A stretch of DNA of 64,000 nt from UBA668 sp963720695 (GCA_963720695.1 CAVRGG010000001.1:930001-994000); one strand, 5' to 3'. Shown: positions 36,193 to 45,150, counted from the first letter of the stretch. The notes: generated by a model from the letters alone, not told the origin. Made by a program: numbers and translations.

Positions 36193-37185
36193 ATGCAGGC
36201 TTGGATTCTCGACGACTCACCGGGGAGCTATCGCCTCGGTTCCATCGATCAACCCACGGTCGGTCGCGACGACGTGCTCATCCGGGTGGTCGCCAGTGCG
36301 TTGAACCACATGGACCTCTGGGTCACCCGGGGCATGCCGAAGCCACCTCTCCCGCACGTTCCCGGCTGCGATGTCGCTGGTGTGGTCGACGCGGTGGGTG
36401 ACGACGTCACCTCGGTGAAGGTCGGCGACGAGGTGGTCGTGAACCCCGGCGTGTCGCCGGTCGACGAGATCGTGGCGTGGGGCAATGACAGCCCGATGGG
36501 TCCTGGATTCATGATCTACGGCGAGCACTGCTGGGGTGGCCACTCCACCTACGCGGTGGCGCCGGCGAGAAACGTTCGGCCCCGACCCGCTGGCCGCACG
36601 TGGGAGGAGTGCGCCGCCTATCCACTCGCGTACCTCACCGCCTACCGGATGCTGCGCCGCGCCCGCCTCCGACCGGGCAACACGCTCCTGGTGGTGGGCA
36701 TCGGCTCGGGCGTCTCCTGCGCGGCGCTGGCGATCGCCCGGCACATGGGCTGCACCGTCGTGGCCACCAGCCGCAGCGAGGCCAAGCGCGCCGAGGCGCT
36801 CGAGATGGGCGCGGCCGAGGTCCACGACAGCGCAGCCGCCAAGTGGCCCGTGGAGGCCGACGTCGTCGTCGAGAGCGTCGGCCCTGCCACGTGGGAGCAA
36901 TCGGTGCGTTCGCTCAAGCCAGGCGGGCGTTTGGTGGTGTGCGGCGGCACGTCTGGGCCGAAGGTGGAGCTCAACCTGCCCCGTCTGTTCTTCAAGCAGA
37001 TCGAGATCATCGGCAGCACGATGGGCAGCTACGAGGAGTTCGACCAGGTGTCGGCGCTCGTCGCCCAGGGTCTCGACATCCGAGTCGACCGCACCTATCG
37101 GCTCGAGGAGTACGTCGACGCGCTGGCCCGTCTGGAGCAGGGCGAGCAACTGGGCAAGATCGTGCTCACCCACGAAGGGAACTGA
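36193..37185 (+). CDS. Medium-chain dehydrogenase/reductase (zinc-type alcohol dehydrogenase or quinone reductase)
   Basis: The 330-residue enzyme has a GroES-like N-terminal domain with ASALNHMDLWVTRG and PHVPGCDVAGVVDAVG, and a Rossmann domain with VVGIGSGVSCAALAIAR. NAD(P)H binding follows from these. The structural zinc cysteines are not evident and the catalytic positions are not the classical Cys, so a quinone-oxidoreductase-like enzyme is also possible. The TAGGGT box starts within the previous stop codon (36180-36185) and lies seven bases before ATG. It is followed within two bases by the M20 gene. Confidence 0.82.
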   Translation: MQAWILDDSPGSYRLGSIDQPTVGRDDVLIRVVASALNHMDLWVTRGMPKPPLPHVPGCDVAGVVDAVGDDVTSVKVGDEVVVNPGVSPVDEIVAWGNDSPMGPGFMIYGEHCWGGHSTYAVAPARNVRPRPAGRTWEECAAYPLAYLTAYRMLRRARLRPGNTLLVVGIGSGVSCAALAIARHMGCTVVATSRSEAKRAEALEMGAAEVHDSAAAKWPVEADVVVESVGPATWEQSVRSLKPGGRLVVCGGTSGPKVELNLPRLFFKQIEIIGSTMGSYEEFDQVSALVAQGLDIRVDRTYRLEEYVDALARLEQGEQLGKIVLTHEGN

Positions 37186-37186
37186 G

Positions 37187-38383
37187 ATGAACGTCGAGGC
37201 ACTCAAGCAGGCCGTCTGTGATCGGGTCGACGCGTTGGCGCCGAGGCTGGTCCACGCCAGCCGAGCGATCCATGAGCATCCCGAGTTGAACTACGAAGAG
37301 CACTTCGCACACCAGACGCTCACCGACCTGCTGGTCGAGCAAGGCGTCGCGACCACCCGACACGCATATGGGATCGACACCGCGTTCGATGCCGTCGCCG
37401 GAAGCGAGGGCCCGACGATCGCCGTGCTCTGCGAGTACGACGCGCTGCCCGGGGTCGGCCACGCGTGTGGCCACAACGTCATCGCCACGGCCGGGCTCGG
37501 AGCCGGCCTGGCGGCGGCGTACGTCGCCGAGCAGGCGGGCGGCAGGGTGCGCATCATGGGCACGCCCGCCGAGGAGGGCGGCGGCGGCAAGGTCAAGATG
37601 GCTCGCGCCGGCGCGTTCGACGACGTCGATGCGGCGATGATGGTGCACCCGGCGGACGCGGACCTGATCACGATCGACTGCATCGCCATCCAGGAGTTGG
37701 AGGTGGAGTACCACGGGAGGGCGGCCCACGCCGCGGCTGCACCCTGGGAGGGACGCAACGCACTCGACGCGGCGGTGCTCGGCTACATGAACATCGCCGC
37801 CCTCCGTCAGCACATCCGCCCCAACGAGCGGATCCACGGCATCTTCACCAAGTCGGGGGACAAGCCGAACATCGTTCCGTCCGAGGCCGCCGCGAACTGG
37901 TACATCCGCTCCGGCACGATCGAGTCGTTGCAACCGTTGAAGGAACGCGTCTTCACCTGCCTGGAGACCGCCGCCACCGCGTGCGGATGCACCATGGATC
38001 ACGCGTGGGTCGGGGAGACCTACGCCGACATGATCGACAACATGCCGATGGTCCGGTCCTACATCGAGAACGCGGCCCGCCTCGGTCGCACCGTCCTGGA
38101 CCCGGTGACCAGCGGCCGGCGCGTGGTGGGCAGCACCGACATGGGCAACATCAGCTACCTCGTGCCGTCGATCCACCCGATGATCAAGGTCGCCCCCGAC
38201 GGTGTACCGATCCACAGCGTCGAGTTCGCCGAGTGGGCAGGAAGCGCCGAGGGCGACAAGGCGGTCGTCGACGGTGCCAAGGCGATGGCGATGACGATCA
38301 TCGACCTCTGGACGTCGGCCCCGCTGCGCGAGCAGATGCTGGCGTACTTCGACCAGCGACCCAGGGGCGTCACCGTCTTCTGA
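37187..38383 (+). CDS. M20-family amidohydrolase (AbgB/IAA-amino-acid hydrolase-like)
   Basis: Length 398. The dinuclear metal site is visible in CEYDALPGVGHACGHNVIA (His/Asp and His), GTPAEEGGGGKVKM (catalytic and metal Glu) and MVHPAD. The dimerisation insert contains YHGRAAHAAAAPWEGRNALDA. It resembles p-aminobenzoyl-glutamate hydrolase subunit B and related aminoacyl amidohydrolases, which cleave N-acyl amino acids. The ATG lies just after a GAAGGGAACTGAG leader and the adjacent dehydrogenase stop, so the two are one transcript. Substrate unknown. Confidence 0.85.
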   Translation: MNVEALKQAVCDRVDALAPRLVHASRAIHEHPELNYEEHFAHQTLTDLLVEQGVATTRHAYGIDTAFDAVAGSEGPTIAVLCEYDALPGVGHACGHNVIATAGLGAGLAAAYVAEQAGGRVRIMGTPAEEGGGGKVKMARAGAFDDVDAAMMVHPADADLITIDCIAIQELEVEYHGRAAHAAAAPWEGRNALDAAVLGYMNIAALRQHIRPNERIHGIFTKSGDKPNIVPSEAAANWYIRSGTIESLQPLKERVFTCLETAATACGCTMDHAWVGETYADMIDNMPMVRSYIENAARLGRTVLDPVTSGRRVVGSTDMGNISYLVPSIHPMIKVAPDGVPIHSVEFAEWAGSAEGDKAVVDGAKAMAMTIIDLWTSAPLREQMLAYFDQRPRGVTVF

Positions 38384-38438
38384 GCGCCGTGCGGGGGATC
38401 CCTCCCCGATGGCGAGGGCCACCGTAGGATGACCAACT

Positions 38439-40040
38439 GTGACGGTGTACGTCCCCGAGGAATTCACGCCCGACGAGGAAGACATCCTCCGCAGGTACTT
38501 CACCAATCTCGACGGTCCGGTGTTCGCACTGGTGAACCTTCCCGAGGTGGTCAAAGGCGCGCTCTTCGCGCGATACAGCCGCAGCCCGAAGAGCTTGCGG
38601 CGGCTGTTCCTCGACGAGTTCGTGGGCGACCTCGACATCGCCGGTGACATCTCGGTGGACGCCACGATCGGGTTGGAACGGGCCGAGGAACTCTACGAGA
38701 AGGTCTTCTTCGAGTACGGCGACGACTCCGTCGCCCAACTCGGCGGCGTCCACCTCGCCTGCGAGCAGGCCTCGAACATCCTCACCAAGGTGCTCGAGTG
38801 GGGGCGGCTGATGAGCTACCTCGAGCAGAGCACCCGTTACATCGCCTACGACGCCCGCCTGGGTGGCCGTTACCGCTTCTATCGCGACCCGGCGATCCTC
38901 TCCAGCCGGTTCGGGACACGCTACGTCGGCGACATGGACCGAGTCTTCGACAGCTACACGCTGCTCCTCAACCGCGTCACCGATCATGTCAGGGCCACCG
39001 TGCCCCGCGAGCAGGGCGACAGCGACTTCGTGTATCGAATGGCCACCAGGGCCAAGGCGCTCGACGCCGTTCGTGGTGTCCTGCCGGCGGCGGCGCTCAG
39101 CAACGTCGGCATCTACGGATCGGGACAGGCATTCGAGTCGCTGCTGATTCGGATGAGGGCGCACCCGTTGCCCGAGGCTCGGCACTATGCGGATCTCATG
39201 CTCCACGAACTGCGCAAGGTGATCCCGAGCTTCCTCAAGCGCGTGGACCTGGCAGATCGCGGCGGTCGCTGGACGAACTACCTCGGCACGACTCGGGAGA
39301 ACACCTCGGCGCTGGTCGAGTCGTTGTTCGCGACCACGCCGGTGGAGCAGGCACCGGCGGTGCAACTCGTCGACTTCGACCCCGATGCCGAGGACAAGCT
39401 GCTGGCCGCCATCTGCTATCCGCTCACCCAACTTCCCGAGACGCAGTTGCTCGAACGGGTTCGCTCGCTCGGTCCCACCGAACGTCTGGCGTTGCTGCAG
39501 GCGTACGTGGGGGAGCGGGAGAACCGGCGCCACAAGCCCGGGCGGGCGTTCGAACGCGTCGACTACCGGTTCGACGTGTTGAGCGACTACGGCGCGTTCC
39601 GCGATCTGCAGCGCCATCGGATGCTCACCATCGAATGGCAGGCGCTCACCCCGAACCACGGCTACGTCCGGCCGGAGTTGGTGGAAGAAGCCGGCATGGC
39701 CGAGGTCTTCGACGACGCGATGGCCCGATCCGCATCGCTCTACGACGCGCTGAAGGACGAGTTCCCCCAGCAGGCCCAGTACGCCGTGTCGATGGCATAT
39801 CGGATGCGCTACTCGATGCAGTTCAACGCGCGCGAGGCGATCCACATGCTCGAGCTGCGGTCATCGCCGCAGGGCCACCCCTCGTATCGGCGGATCGCGC
39901 TGGAGATGCACCGCTTGATCGCCGAGCAGGCCGGGCACCGGGCTGTCGCCTCGGCGATGACGCATCTCACCACGGAGGCCCCCGAGCTCGAGCGGTTGGC
40001 CGCAGAACGTCGTGCGGAGGCCCGACGCGGGCCTCAGTGA
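38439..40040 (+). CDS. Double-domain ThyX-like protein (flavin-dependent thymidylate synthase family)
   Basis: At 533 residues it is twice a normal ThyX (about 210-250). The N-terminal copy has GDDSVAQLGGVHLACEQASN and EWGRLMSYLEQSTRYIAYD, then ALDAVRGVLPAAALSNVGIYG. The C-terminal copy has RFDVLSDYGAFRDLQRHRMLT and YSMQFNAREAIHMLELRSSPQGHPSYR. The classical RHR-x7-S signature is divided: RHR appears only in the second copy and the S-x-x-EQS-x-RY part only in the first. Whether it makes dTMP is uncertain. GTG 38439 follows TAGGAT with eight bases between. Confidence 0.8.
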   Translation: MTVYVPEEFTPDEEDILRRYFTNLDGPVFALVNLPEVVKGALFARYSRSPKSLRRLFLDEFVGDLDIAGDISVDATIGLERAEELYEKVFFEYGDDSVAQLGGVHLACEQASNILTKVLEWGRLMSYLEQSTRYIAYDARLGGRYRFYRDPAILSSRFGTRYVGDMDRVFDSYTLLLNRVTDHVRATVPREQGDSDFVYRMATRAKALDAVRGVLPAAALSNVGIYGSGQAFESLLIRMRAHPLPEARHYADLMLHELRKVIPSFLKRVDLADRGGRWTNYLGTTRENTSALVESLFATTPVEQAPAVQLVDFDPDAEDKLLAAICYPLTQLPETQLLERVRSLGPTERLALLQAYVGERENRRHKPGRAFERVDYRFDVLSDYGAFRDLQRHRMLTIEWQALTPNHGYVRPELVEEAGMAEVFDDAMARSASLYDALKDEFPQQAQYAVSMAYRMRYSMQFNAREAIHMLELRSSPQGHPSYRRIALEMHRLIAEQAGHRAVASAMTHLTTEAPELERLAAERRAEARRGPQ

Positions 40041-40126
40041 CGGTTGTCACATCGAGGAGCGGTCGCCTCTGGTGACCATCGCCCTAGTATCCCGGGCCTC
40101 ACGGGGTACGCGACAAGGGAACGAAG

Positions 40127-40624
40127 ATGGCTGACGACGACGACGAGAGCACGATGGAGCCAGAGGAAGAGTTCGAGGCCGAGGAAGCCGAGATCGACCC
40201 CGCTGAGCTCGATGAGGACGAACTCGACGACGACCTGGTGGAAGACGATCTCGCCGATCCCGATGACGACTTCGTCGCGGTCGACGACGACGAGGAGGAG
40301 GACGAGGACGACACCAGCGGCCCCGTCCGTCGTTCGGTGGTCGTCAAGGACAAGGACAAGGACGAAGAAGAGGACGAAGACGACGACATGATCGCGCCCG
40401 ACGACGTCGAGGCCGATCTGGACACCATTCTCAAGGATCGGCTCGTCGCCGCCGAGGACGAGGACGAGAACGAGGAGGAAGAGCCCGAGGAGCGCGGCGA
40501 GGCCACCGATCGCCTGCAGCCCAAGCGAGCCGACGAACAGTTGTGCCCGAGCTGCTTCCTGCTCGTGCGCCAGAGCGCGCCGGGTTGCCCCGTCGGCGAC
40601 GACGATTGCCCGCTGTTCCGTTGA
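40127..40624 (+). CDS. DUF4193-like acidic zinc-ribbon protein
   Basis: A 165-residue protein, extremely acidic for its first 130 residues (runs of Asp and Glu). The C-terminal part LQPKRADEQLCPSCFLLVRQSAPGCPVGDDDCPLF carries CPSC and a second pair of cysteines, like the actinobacterial DUF4193 family, where a similar 'KQADEFTCSSCFLV' segment ends the protein. The usual family length is about 100, so the acidic part is expanded. A zinc-bound ribbon is an inference. Its role is unknown. A GGGAACGAAG ribosome site lies just upstream. Confidence 0.72.
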   Translation: MADDDDESTMEPEEEFEAEEAEIDPAELDEDELDDDLVEDDLADPDDDFVAVDDDEEEDEDDTSGPVRRSVVVKDKDKDEEEDEDDDMIAPDDVEADLDTILKDRLVAAEDEDENEEEEPEERGEATDRLQPKRADEQLCPSCFLLVRQSAPGCPVGDDDCPLFR

Positions 40625-40631
40625 GCTGACC

Positions 40632-41060
40632 ATGACGCAGCGCCCGCTCGCCGAGAAGGTGCTCGACGTGGTCCTGTACGCCCCCGTGGGGCTCGTCGTG
40701 CAGCTCGGGTCCGATGTGCCCCGAGTCGTCGCCGAGCGGGCCAACGAGGTGCGCTCACGGGTCACCGTGGCACGGTGGGTGGGAGAGATGGCCGTTCGTT
40801 ACGGTCGCCAGAGCATCGAACGGCGCTGGCACCCCCAGCCCGAGGCGCCGCCGCCGTCGTCGCCCGCTCCACGCGTCGCTGCACCTGAACCGTCCGGAGA
40901 GCCCCCGTTCGCCGGCTACGACACGCTGGCAGCCGCGCAGATCGTGCAGCTCCTCGGCCGGCTTCCCGACTCCGAGCTGCACATGGTCCGCGACTACGAG
41001 GCCACCGGACGGGCTCGACGGACGATCCTGGCGTCGATCGACCGATTGTTGACTCGATGA
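40632..41060 (+). CDS. Uncharacterised small actinobacterial protein
   Basis: The 142-residue protein begins TQRPLAEKVLDVVLYAPVGLVVQLGSDVPRV. A weak amphipathic N-terminus is followed by a Pro-rich linker (PEAPPPSSPAP) and a short helical end: YDTLAAAQIVQLLGRLPDSEL, then VRDYEATGRARRTILASIDRLL. I recognise the architecture (helix, Pro linker, 'PxxYD-LxAxxIVxxLxxL' tail) from actinobacterial proteins of unknown function. It lies seven bases after the DUF4193-like gene and its stop overlaps the GNAT start (ATGA). Confidence 0.6.
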   Translation: MTQRPLAEKVLDVVLYAPVGLVVQLGSDVPRVVAERANEVRSRVTVARWVGEMAVRYGRQSIERRWHPQPEAPPPSSPAPRVAAPEPSGEPPFAGYDTLAAAQIVQLLGRLPDSELHMVRDYEATGRARRTILASIDRLLTR

Positions 41061-41500
41061 TGGAGGAGAACGTCCGCCTCCTTCATGCCGTCGACTGCGC
41101 AGAGGTGGCGCGCCTCGAGGCAGAAGCGAGGGCGGCCATGGTGGACCAGCGAGGTGGGCCGGCTCGTCTCGGAGAGGTTCCACCCGTCGGCGACTGGGCG
41201 CCACTCGTCGGCGACCTCGCCCGACCGGTGTGGGTGGCGACGTTCGACGACGCGGTCGTCGGGTATCTCGAACTGGAGCTGCGTGATGGAGTCGCCGACG
41301 TGCGCCAGGTCTATGTCGACCCGGAGGCCCGCGAGCTCGGATTCGGCGATGCGATGCTCGCCGCCGCGATGCAGGCGGGGCGAGAGGCCGGGTGCGCGGT
41401 CGTCGAGGGGACGGCCCTCCCGGGTGATCGGCAGACCAAGAACCTCTACGAACGCGCCGGCATCACGGCACGCAAGATCGTGGTGTCGAAGCCGCTCTAG
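41057..41500 (+). CDS. GNAT-family N-acetyltransferase
   Basis: Length 147. The acetyl-CoA binding motif is diverged but readable: VYVDPEARELGFGDAMLAAAMQAGREAG, after the beta-strand VGYLELEL. The terminal strand is NLYERAGITARKIVVSKPL. The substrate cannot be predicted. It is translationally coupled to the preceding small protein and its stop shares a CTAG with the convergent hydratase. Confidence 0.78.
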   Translation: MMEENVRLLHAVDCAEVARLEAEARAAMVDQRGGPARLGEVPPVGDWAPLVGDLARPVWVATFDDAVVGYLELELRDGVADVRQVYVDPEARELGFGDAMLAAAMQAGREAGCAVVEGTALPGDRQTKNLYERAGITARKIVVSKPL

Positions 41501-42282
41501 CGACCCTTCCAGTTGGGCGGCCGCTTCTCGATGAACGCGGTGAGTCCTTCCTTGGTGTCCTCGGACGCCATCACCCCGGCGAAGCCGTCGTTGGTCATCT
41601 GCTTCAGCGTCTCGTCATCGGCCCACGCGGACGCGAGCACGACCTTGCGGCTCGCCCAGACGGCCAACGGCGCTGCCTCGCAGATCTTGGTCGCGAGCTC
41701 CATCGCGGCCGTGACGGCGGCACCCGGCTCGACGAGGCGGTTGACGAGACCGAGGTTGTAGGCCCGCTCCGCGGGGATCGGCTCGCCGGTGAGGATGGCC
41801 TCCATCGCTGCGGCCTGACCGATCGCTCGAGGCAACCGGAACAGTCCGCCGGCGCCGGCGATGAGGTTGCGCTTCACCTCGGCGAGACCGAACGACGACC
41901 GCGTGGTCGCGACCACCAGATCGGCGCCGAGCACGATCTCACAACCGCCTGCGGTGGCGAGGCCGTCGACGGCCACGATCACGGGCTTCTTCCGCTCGCG
42001 GTACACGAAGCCGGCGAAACCCCCACGACGTGTGCCGAGTGCTCCACCCTGGCCGGAGTTGATCGCCTTGAGGTCGGCGCCGGCGCAGAACACCGGACGC
42101 TCCTGGCCCTCGGTGTTGGCGGTGATGATGCCGACCCAGATCTCGGGGTCGTCCTCGAGCTGGTCGATGGCGGCTTCCATCGCCTCGGCGACCTCGCCGT
42201 TGACGGCGTTGCGCGCCTCAGGACGGTTGAGCGTGATGAGGGCGATGCGCCCCTGGGTCTCGTACTTCACGATGTCGGACAT
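41497..42282 (-). CDS. Enoyl-CoA hydratase/isomerase family protein
   Basis: This 261-residue crotonase has LITLNRPEARNAV, the oxyanion-hole segment CAGADLKAI and the second GLATAGGCEIVLGADLVVA. The catalytic Glu position after the second motif (SFGLAEVKRNLIAGAGG) is E, fitting a hydratase. The C-terminus FIEKRPPNWKGR is typical. It probably acts in fatty-acid or branched-chain catabolism. TACGGT (minus strand 42295-42290) lies seven bases before the ATG, so it is likely a separate leaderless unit. Confidence 0.88.
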   Translation of the reverse strand: MSDIVKYETQGRIALITLNRPEARNAVNGEVAEAMEAAIDQLEDDPEIWVGIITANTEGQERPVFCAGADLKAINSGQGGALGTRRGGFAGFVYRERKKPVIVAVDGLATAGGCEIVLGADLVVATTRSSFGLAEVKRNLIAGAGGLFRLPRAIGQAAAMEAILTGEPIPAERAYNLGLVNRLVEPGAAVTAAMELATKICEAAPLAVWASRKVVLASAWADDETLKQMTNDGFAGVMASEDTKEGLTAFIEKRPPNWKGR

Positions 42283-42325
42283 GGGTGCGACCGTACTGGC
42301 GCGCCGTGTCCGTCACCGAACCGGG

Positions 42326-43783
42326 CTACTCCGTCTCGGGAGCGGCTTCCTCGGCGGCAGCGGGCGCTTCCTCGACGACCGGGTCAGCGGCCTCGACGAC
42401 GGCGGGAGCCTCCTCGACGACAGCAGGGGCCTCCTCGACGACAGCGGGAGCTTCCTCGACGACGGCAGGCTTGGCCTCGGGCTTCGGGGCGGGGGGTCGG
42501 GGGACCTGCTTCTTGGCGGGCGCGGCCGGGCGGGTGGGCCGCAGTGGCTTCGCGGTCGGGGCCTTCGCATCGACGGTGATGTCGAACAGGGCGGCGATCT
42601 GGGGCAGCAGCGAACCCAGGCGCTTGACCGTGGCGAGCAACTCGTCGCTGACCTGCGTCGGCTTCTCGGTCGGGGTGACGTGGGTGCGAACCGGGCTGAA
42701 GGCGGCGGCCTCGAGAACCGCCATCCAACGGTCGGGCAGGGCATCGGCCGTGAGGTTGCCGGTGGCAGCGGTGGCGAGGCGAGTCGCGAGTTCGGCGGGG
42801 AACCGGACGCCGGCCTTCGGCGGCTGCGACGAGAGCTTGAGTGCCCGTACGACTCTGCCGACGCCGATGGCGGCATCGATGTCGCCGAACCACAGGGCGA
42901 GCTCCTTCTCCTGCTTGGTCACGAGCGCGTCCTTGAGCTTCGCAGCGATCTCGCGGGTGGTCTCGTCACGAGCCACCATCGGATCCTCCGAGGCAGCGAC
43001 GACGCTGCGCAGATCGCGCAGGTCGAGCTCCTCGAGGTCGGCCAGGGCCGCATCGGCCCGGTCGAGCCATTCGGCGACGCGCAGCTTCGGGAGGAGTTGC
43101 TCGGCGATGGCCAACAACCCTGCCGCTGGGATCTCTTCCTTGCCCTCGGAGCGCAGGCGCGTGTTCTGCTCGTTCACGGCCTGACGCACAGCCGGGATGC
43201 CACCCTGCAGGGCCCGCTCGGCCACCGCCTTCTGCGCTTCGGGAAGGTCGGCCAACACCGCGTTGCGATGCACCCGATGGGGCTTCAGCCGCTTCGCCTT
43301 GGGGCGCTGGGGGAGTTCGGGGGGAGCCTGGAAACGAGGCTTGCGATCGCCCGAGGGACGATCGCCGCCCTGGCGCGGACCGCGATCCTGCCGCGGTGCG
43401 CGGTCGGGGCGGGGGCCACGGTCGGGACGGTCGCCGCCGGGGCGGGGGCCACGATTGGGACGGTCGCCGCCGGAGCGAGGGCCCCGGTCGCTGCGCTCCT
43501 TGCGGGCGAGCTGCTGGGTCACTTCTTCGAACGGCTTGTCACTGGGAAGCAGCTCGAGCACTCCGCCCTTGGAGGGCTTCTCCTTGGACGCGGCGACCGA
43601 CAGGATCGTGATGCCATCGAGCTCCGTCTCGGCGTCGGCACGGAAGACCATGCCGGTTGTTGCTCCGGACGGCAGCAGTGCGCCGTCGAGCACGCCCTTG
43701 GGCTTCTGGGCACCTGCGGCCCGCCACGTCCACGTGCCGTCGGGGCGCGCGCTGGTGAGCTCGATTTCGATCCTGCGGGACAT
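42326..43783 (-). CDS. Putative RNA-binding protein with RGP/GGDR repeats and an Ala-Val-Glu tail
   Basis: Length 485. The N-terminal 80 residues (MSRRIEIELTSARPDGTWTW...) look like a small beta domain. Residues about 95-150 form a low-complexity tract built from RGPRxGGDRP units, similar to RGG-type RNA-binding tails. A helical middle (about 175-400) has no family I can name, and the tail repeats APAVVEE. An RNA-related role is inferred from the low-complexity tract only. TACCGT lies eight bases before the ATG, and GGAGG also stands there, so both leaderless and leadered starts are possible. Nothing in the window shares the architecture. Confidence 0.65.
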   Translation of the reverse strand: MSRRIEIELTSARPDGTWTWRAAGAQKPKGVLDGALLPSGATTGMVFRADAETELDGITILSVAASKEKPSKGGVLELLPSDKPFEEVTQQLARKERSDRGPRSGGDRPNRGPRPGGDRPDRGPRPDRAPRQDRGPRQGGDRPSGDRKPRFQAPPELPQRPKAKRLKPHRVHRNAVLADLPEAQKAVAERALQGGIPAVRQAVNEQNTRLRSEGKEEIPAAGLLAIAEQLLPKLRVAEWLDRADAALADLEELDLRDLRSVVAASEDPMVARDETTREIAAKLKDALVTKQEKELALWFGDIDAAIGVGRVVRALKLSSQPPKAGVRFPAELATRLATAATGNLTADALPDRWMAVLEAAAFSPVRTHVTPTEKPTQVSDELLATVKRLGSLLPQIAALFDITVDAKAPTAKPLRPTRPAAPAKKQVPRPPAPKPEAKPAVVEEAPAVVEEAPAVVEEAPAVVEAADPVVEEAPAAAEEAAPETE

Positions 43784-43849
43784 AGGCCTCCACGGTATCG
43801 GGTGGAGGGCACTTCGCTCCACCGTGAACCAGGTCGATACCCTCGTGAG

Positions 43850-44368
43850 GTGCCCATCTACGCCCTCGGCGACCTCGTACCGACGATCCATTCGGACGCC
43901 TTCATCCACCCCGACGCCGTCATCATCGGCGCCGTCACCGTCGGCTCCCTCGCCAGTGTCTGGCCGGGGGCGGTGCTCCGTGGGGACGAGGGCGAGATCC
44001 GCATCGGCGCCCGCACGAGCGTGCAGGACAACTGCGTCCTGCACACCACGCCGGAGTGGCCCACGATCGTGGGCGACGACTGCGTGATCGGCCATCTCGT
44101 CCACCTCGAAGGCTGCACCATCGAGGACGGATGCCTGATCGGCAACGGGAGCATCGTCCTGCACCGAGTCGTCGTGCACACGGGAGCGATCGTCGGGGCC
44201 AACGCGGTCGTCCTCAACGACACCGACGTGCCAGCGGGTGCCCTGGCGGTGGGGTCGCCGGCGACGATCAAACCCGGCCGGGCCAACCCCGAGCACATCC
44301 AGCGCGGCGTCGAGGCCTACGTCCGGCGTGCGCGCTCGTACCCGACCGAGCTGCGTCGGCTCGACTGA
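43850..44368 (+). CDS. Gamma-class carbonic anhydrase-like hexapeptide-repeat protein
   Basis: This left-handed beta-helix protein of 172 residues has repeated IGA-, VGS-, IGD-type hexapeptides (FIHPDAVIIGAVTVG, SVWPGAVLRGDEGEIRIG). The metal ligands His are in VLHTT, GHLVHLEG and GAIVG, as in gamma-carbonic anhydrase/PaaY relatives. Activity as an anhydrase is not certain, since many members are not active. GTG 43850 is preferred because TACCCT lies six bases before it. It overlaps prmA (TGATG). Confidence 0.85.
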   Translation: MPIYALGDLVPTIHSDAFIHPDAVIIGAVTVGSLASVWPGAVLRGDEGEIRIGARTSVQDNCVLHTTPEWPTIVGDDCVIGHLVHLEGCTIEDGCLIGNGSIVLHRVVVHTGAIVGANAVVLNDTDVPAGALAVGSPATIKPGRANPEHIQRGVEAYVRRARSYPTELRRLD

Positions 44369-45150
44369 TGCGCCAGCTGGTGCTCACGGTGGACGCAGCC
44401 GACGTCGAGCTCGCCGGCGACGCGTTGTGGGGCCTCGGCGTGGTCGCAGTGGAGGAACGGCCGTCGCAGGACGGACGGATCGAGTTGTGGACGTCGCTCG
44501 GCGAGGACGCCACGCTGCCGGAGCTTCCGTGGCCGGCCCGATTCGTCGAGGTCGACCCGACGGTTGCGGACACCTGGCGGCAGTTCGCGGCGCCGACCTG
44601 GGTCGATGCCGACCTCGTGGTGAGCCCGGCATGGGTGCCGTTCGTCGCTCCGCCCGGGGTCACGGTGATCCGCATCGAGCCGGGCGCGACGTTCGGGATG
44701 GGCGATCACCCGACCACCCGCCTCACGTTGTCCGCAGCGCGTCGTGCGCTGCGCCCTGGCGCGCGAGTGCTCGATGTGGGTTGTGGCTCCGGCGTGCTGG
44801 CGATCGCGACGATGGTGCTCGGCGCCGGCTCCGCGACGGGGATCGACATCTCGCCTGCAGCAGTGCCGGTCACCGAGGCGAACGCTGCCGCGAACGGCGT
44901 CGAGGTCGACGTCAGCACGACGCCGCTCGAGGAACTCGAGGGTGAGTTCGACCTCGTGCTGGCGAACATCCTGGCGCCGGCTCTCGTCGCCCTCGCTCCC
45001 GACCTGCGGCGGGTGCTGGCGACGGGCGGGACCCTCGTCGTCAGCGGAGTGCTCGAGCACGCGCACGCCCACGTCATCGACGCCTTGGCGCCACTTCGCC
45101 CCGCCGCCACCGACACCCTCGACGGGTGGGCCGCCGTCACCCTCCGCTGA
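44368..45150 (+). CDS. prmA: Ribosomal protein L11 methyltransferase
   Basis: The enzyme of 260 residues trimethylates L11. The N-terminal substrate-binding domain (residues 1-80) precedes the Rossmann domain with the signature GATFGMGDHPTTRL, followed by the SAM loop VLDVGCGSGVLAIA and NILAPALVAL. The arrangement is typical of PrmA. It is coupled to the carbonic-anhydrase-like gene and ends 14 bases inside the convergent ribokinase gene. Confidence 0.9.
   Translation: MRQLVLTVDAADVELAGDALWGLGVVAVEERPSQDGRIELWTSLGEDATLPELPWPARFVEVDPTVADTWRQFAAPTWVDADLVVSPAWVPFVAPPGVTVIRIEPGATFGMGDHPTTRLTLSAARRALRPGARVLDVGCGSGVLAIATMVLGAGSATGIDISPAAVPVTEANAAANGVEVDVSTTPLEELEGEFDLVLANILAPALVALAPDLRRVLATGGTLVVSGVLEHAHAHVIDALAPLRPAATDTLDGWAAVTLR

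Noticed and set aside
40127..40624. Acidic tract as low-complexity non-coding sequence
   Set aside because: The frame ends in a conserved-looking CPSC zinc-ribbon typical of DUF4193 and has a ribosome site, so it is a gene.
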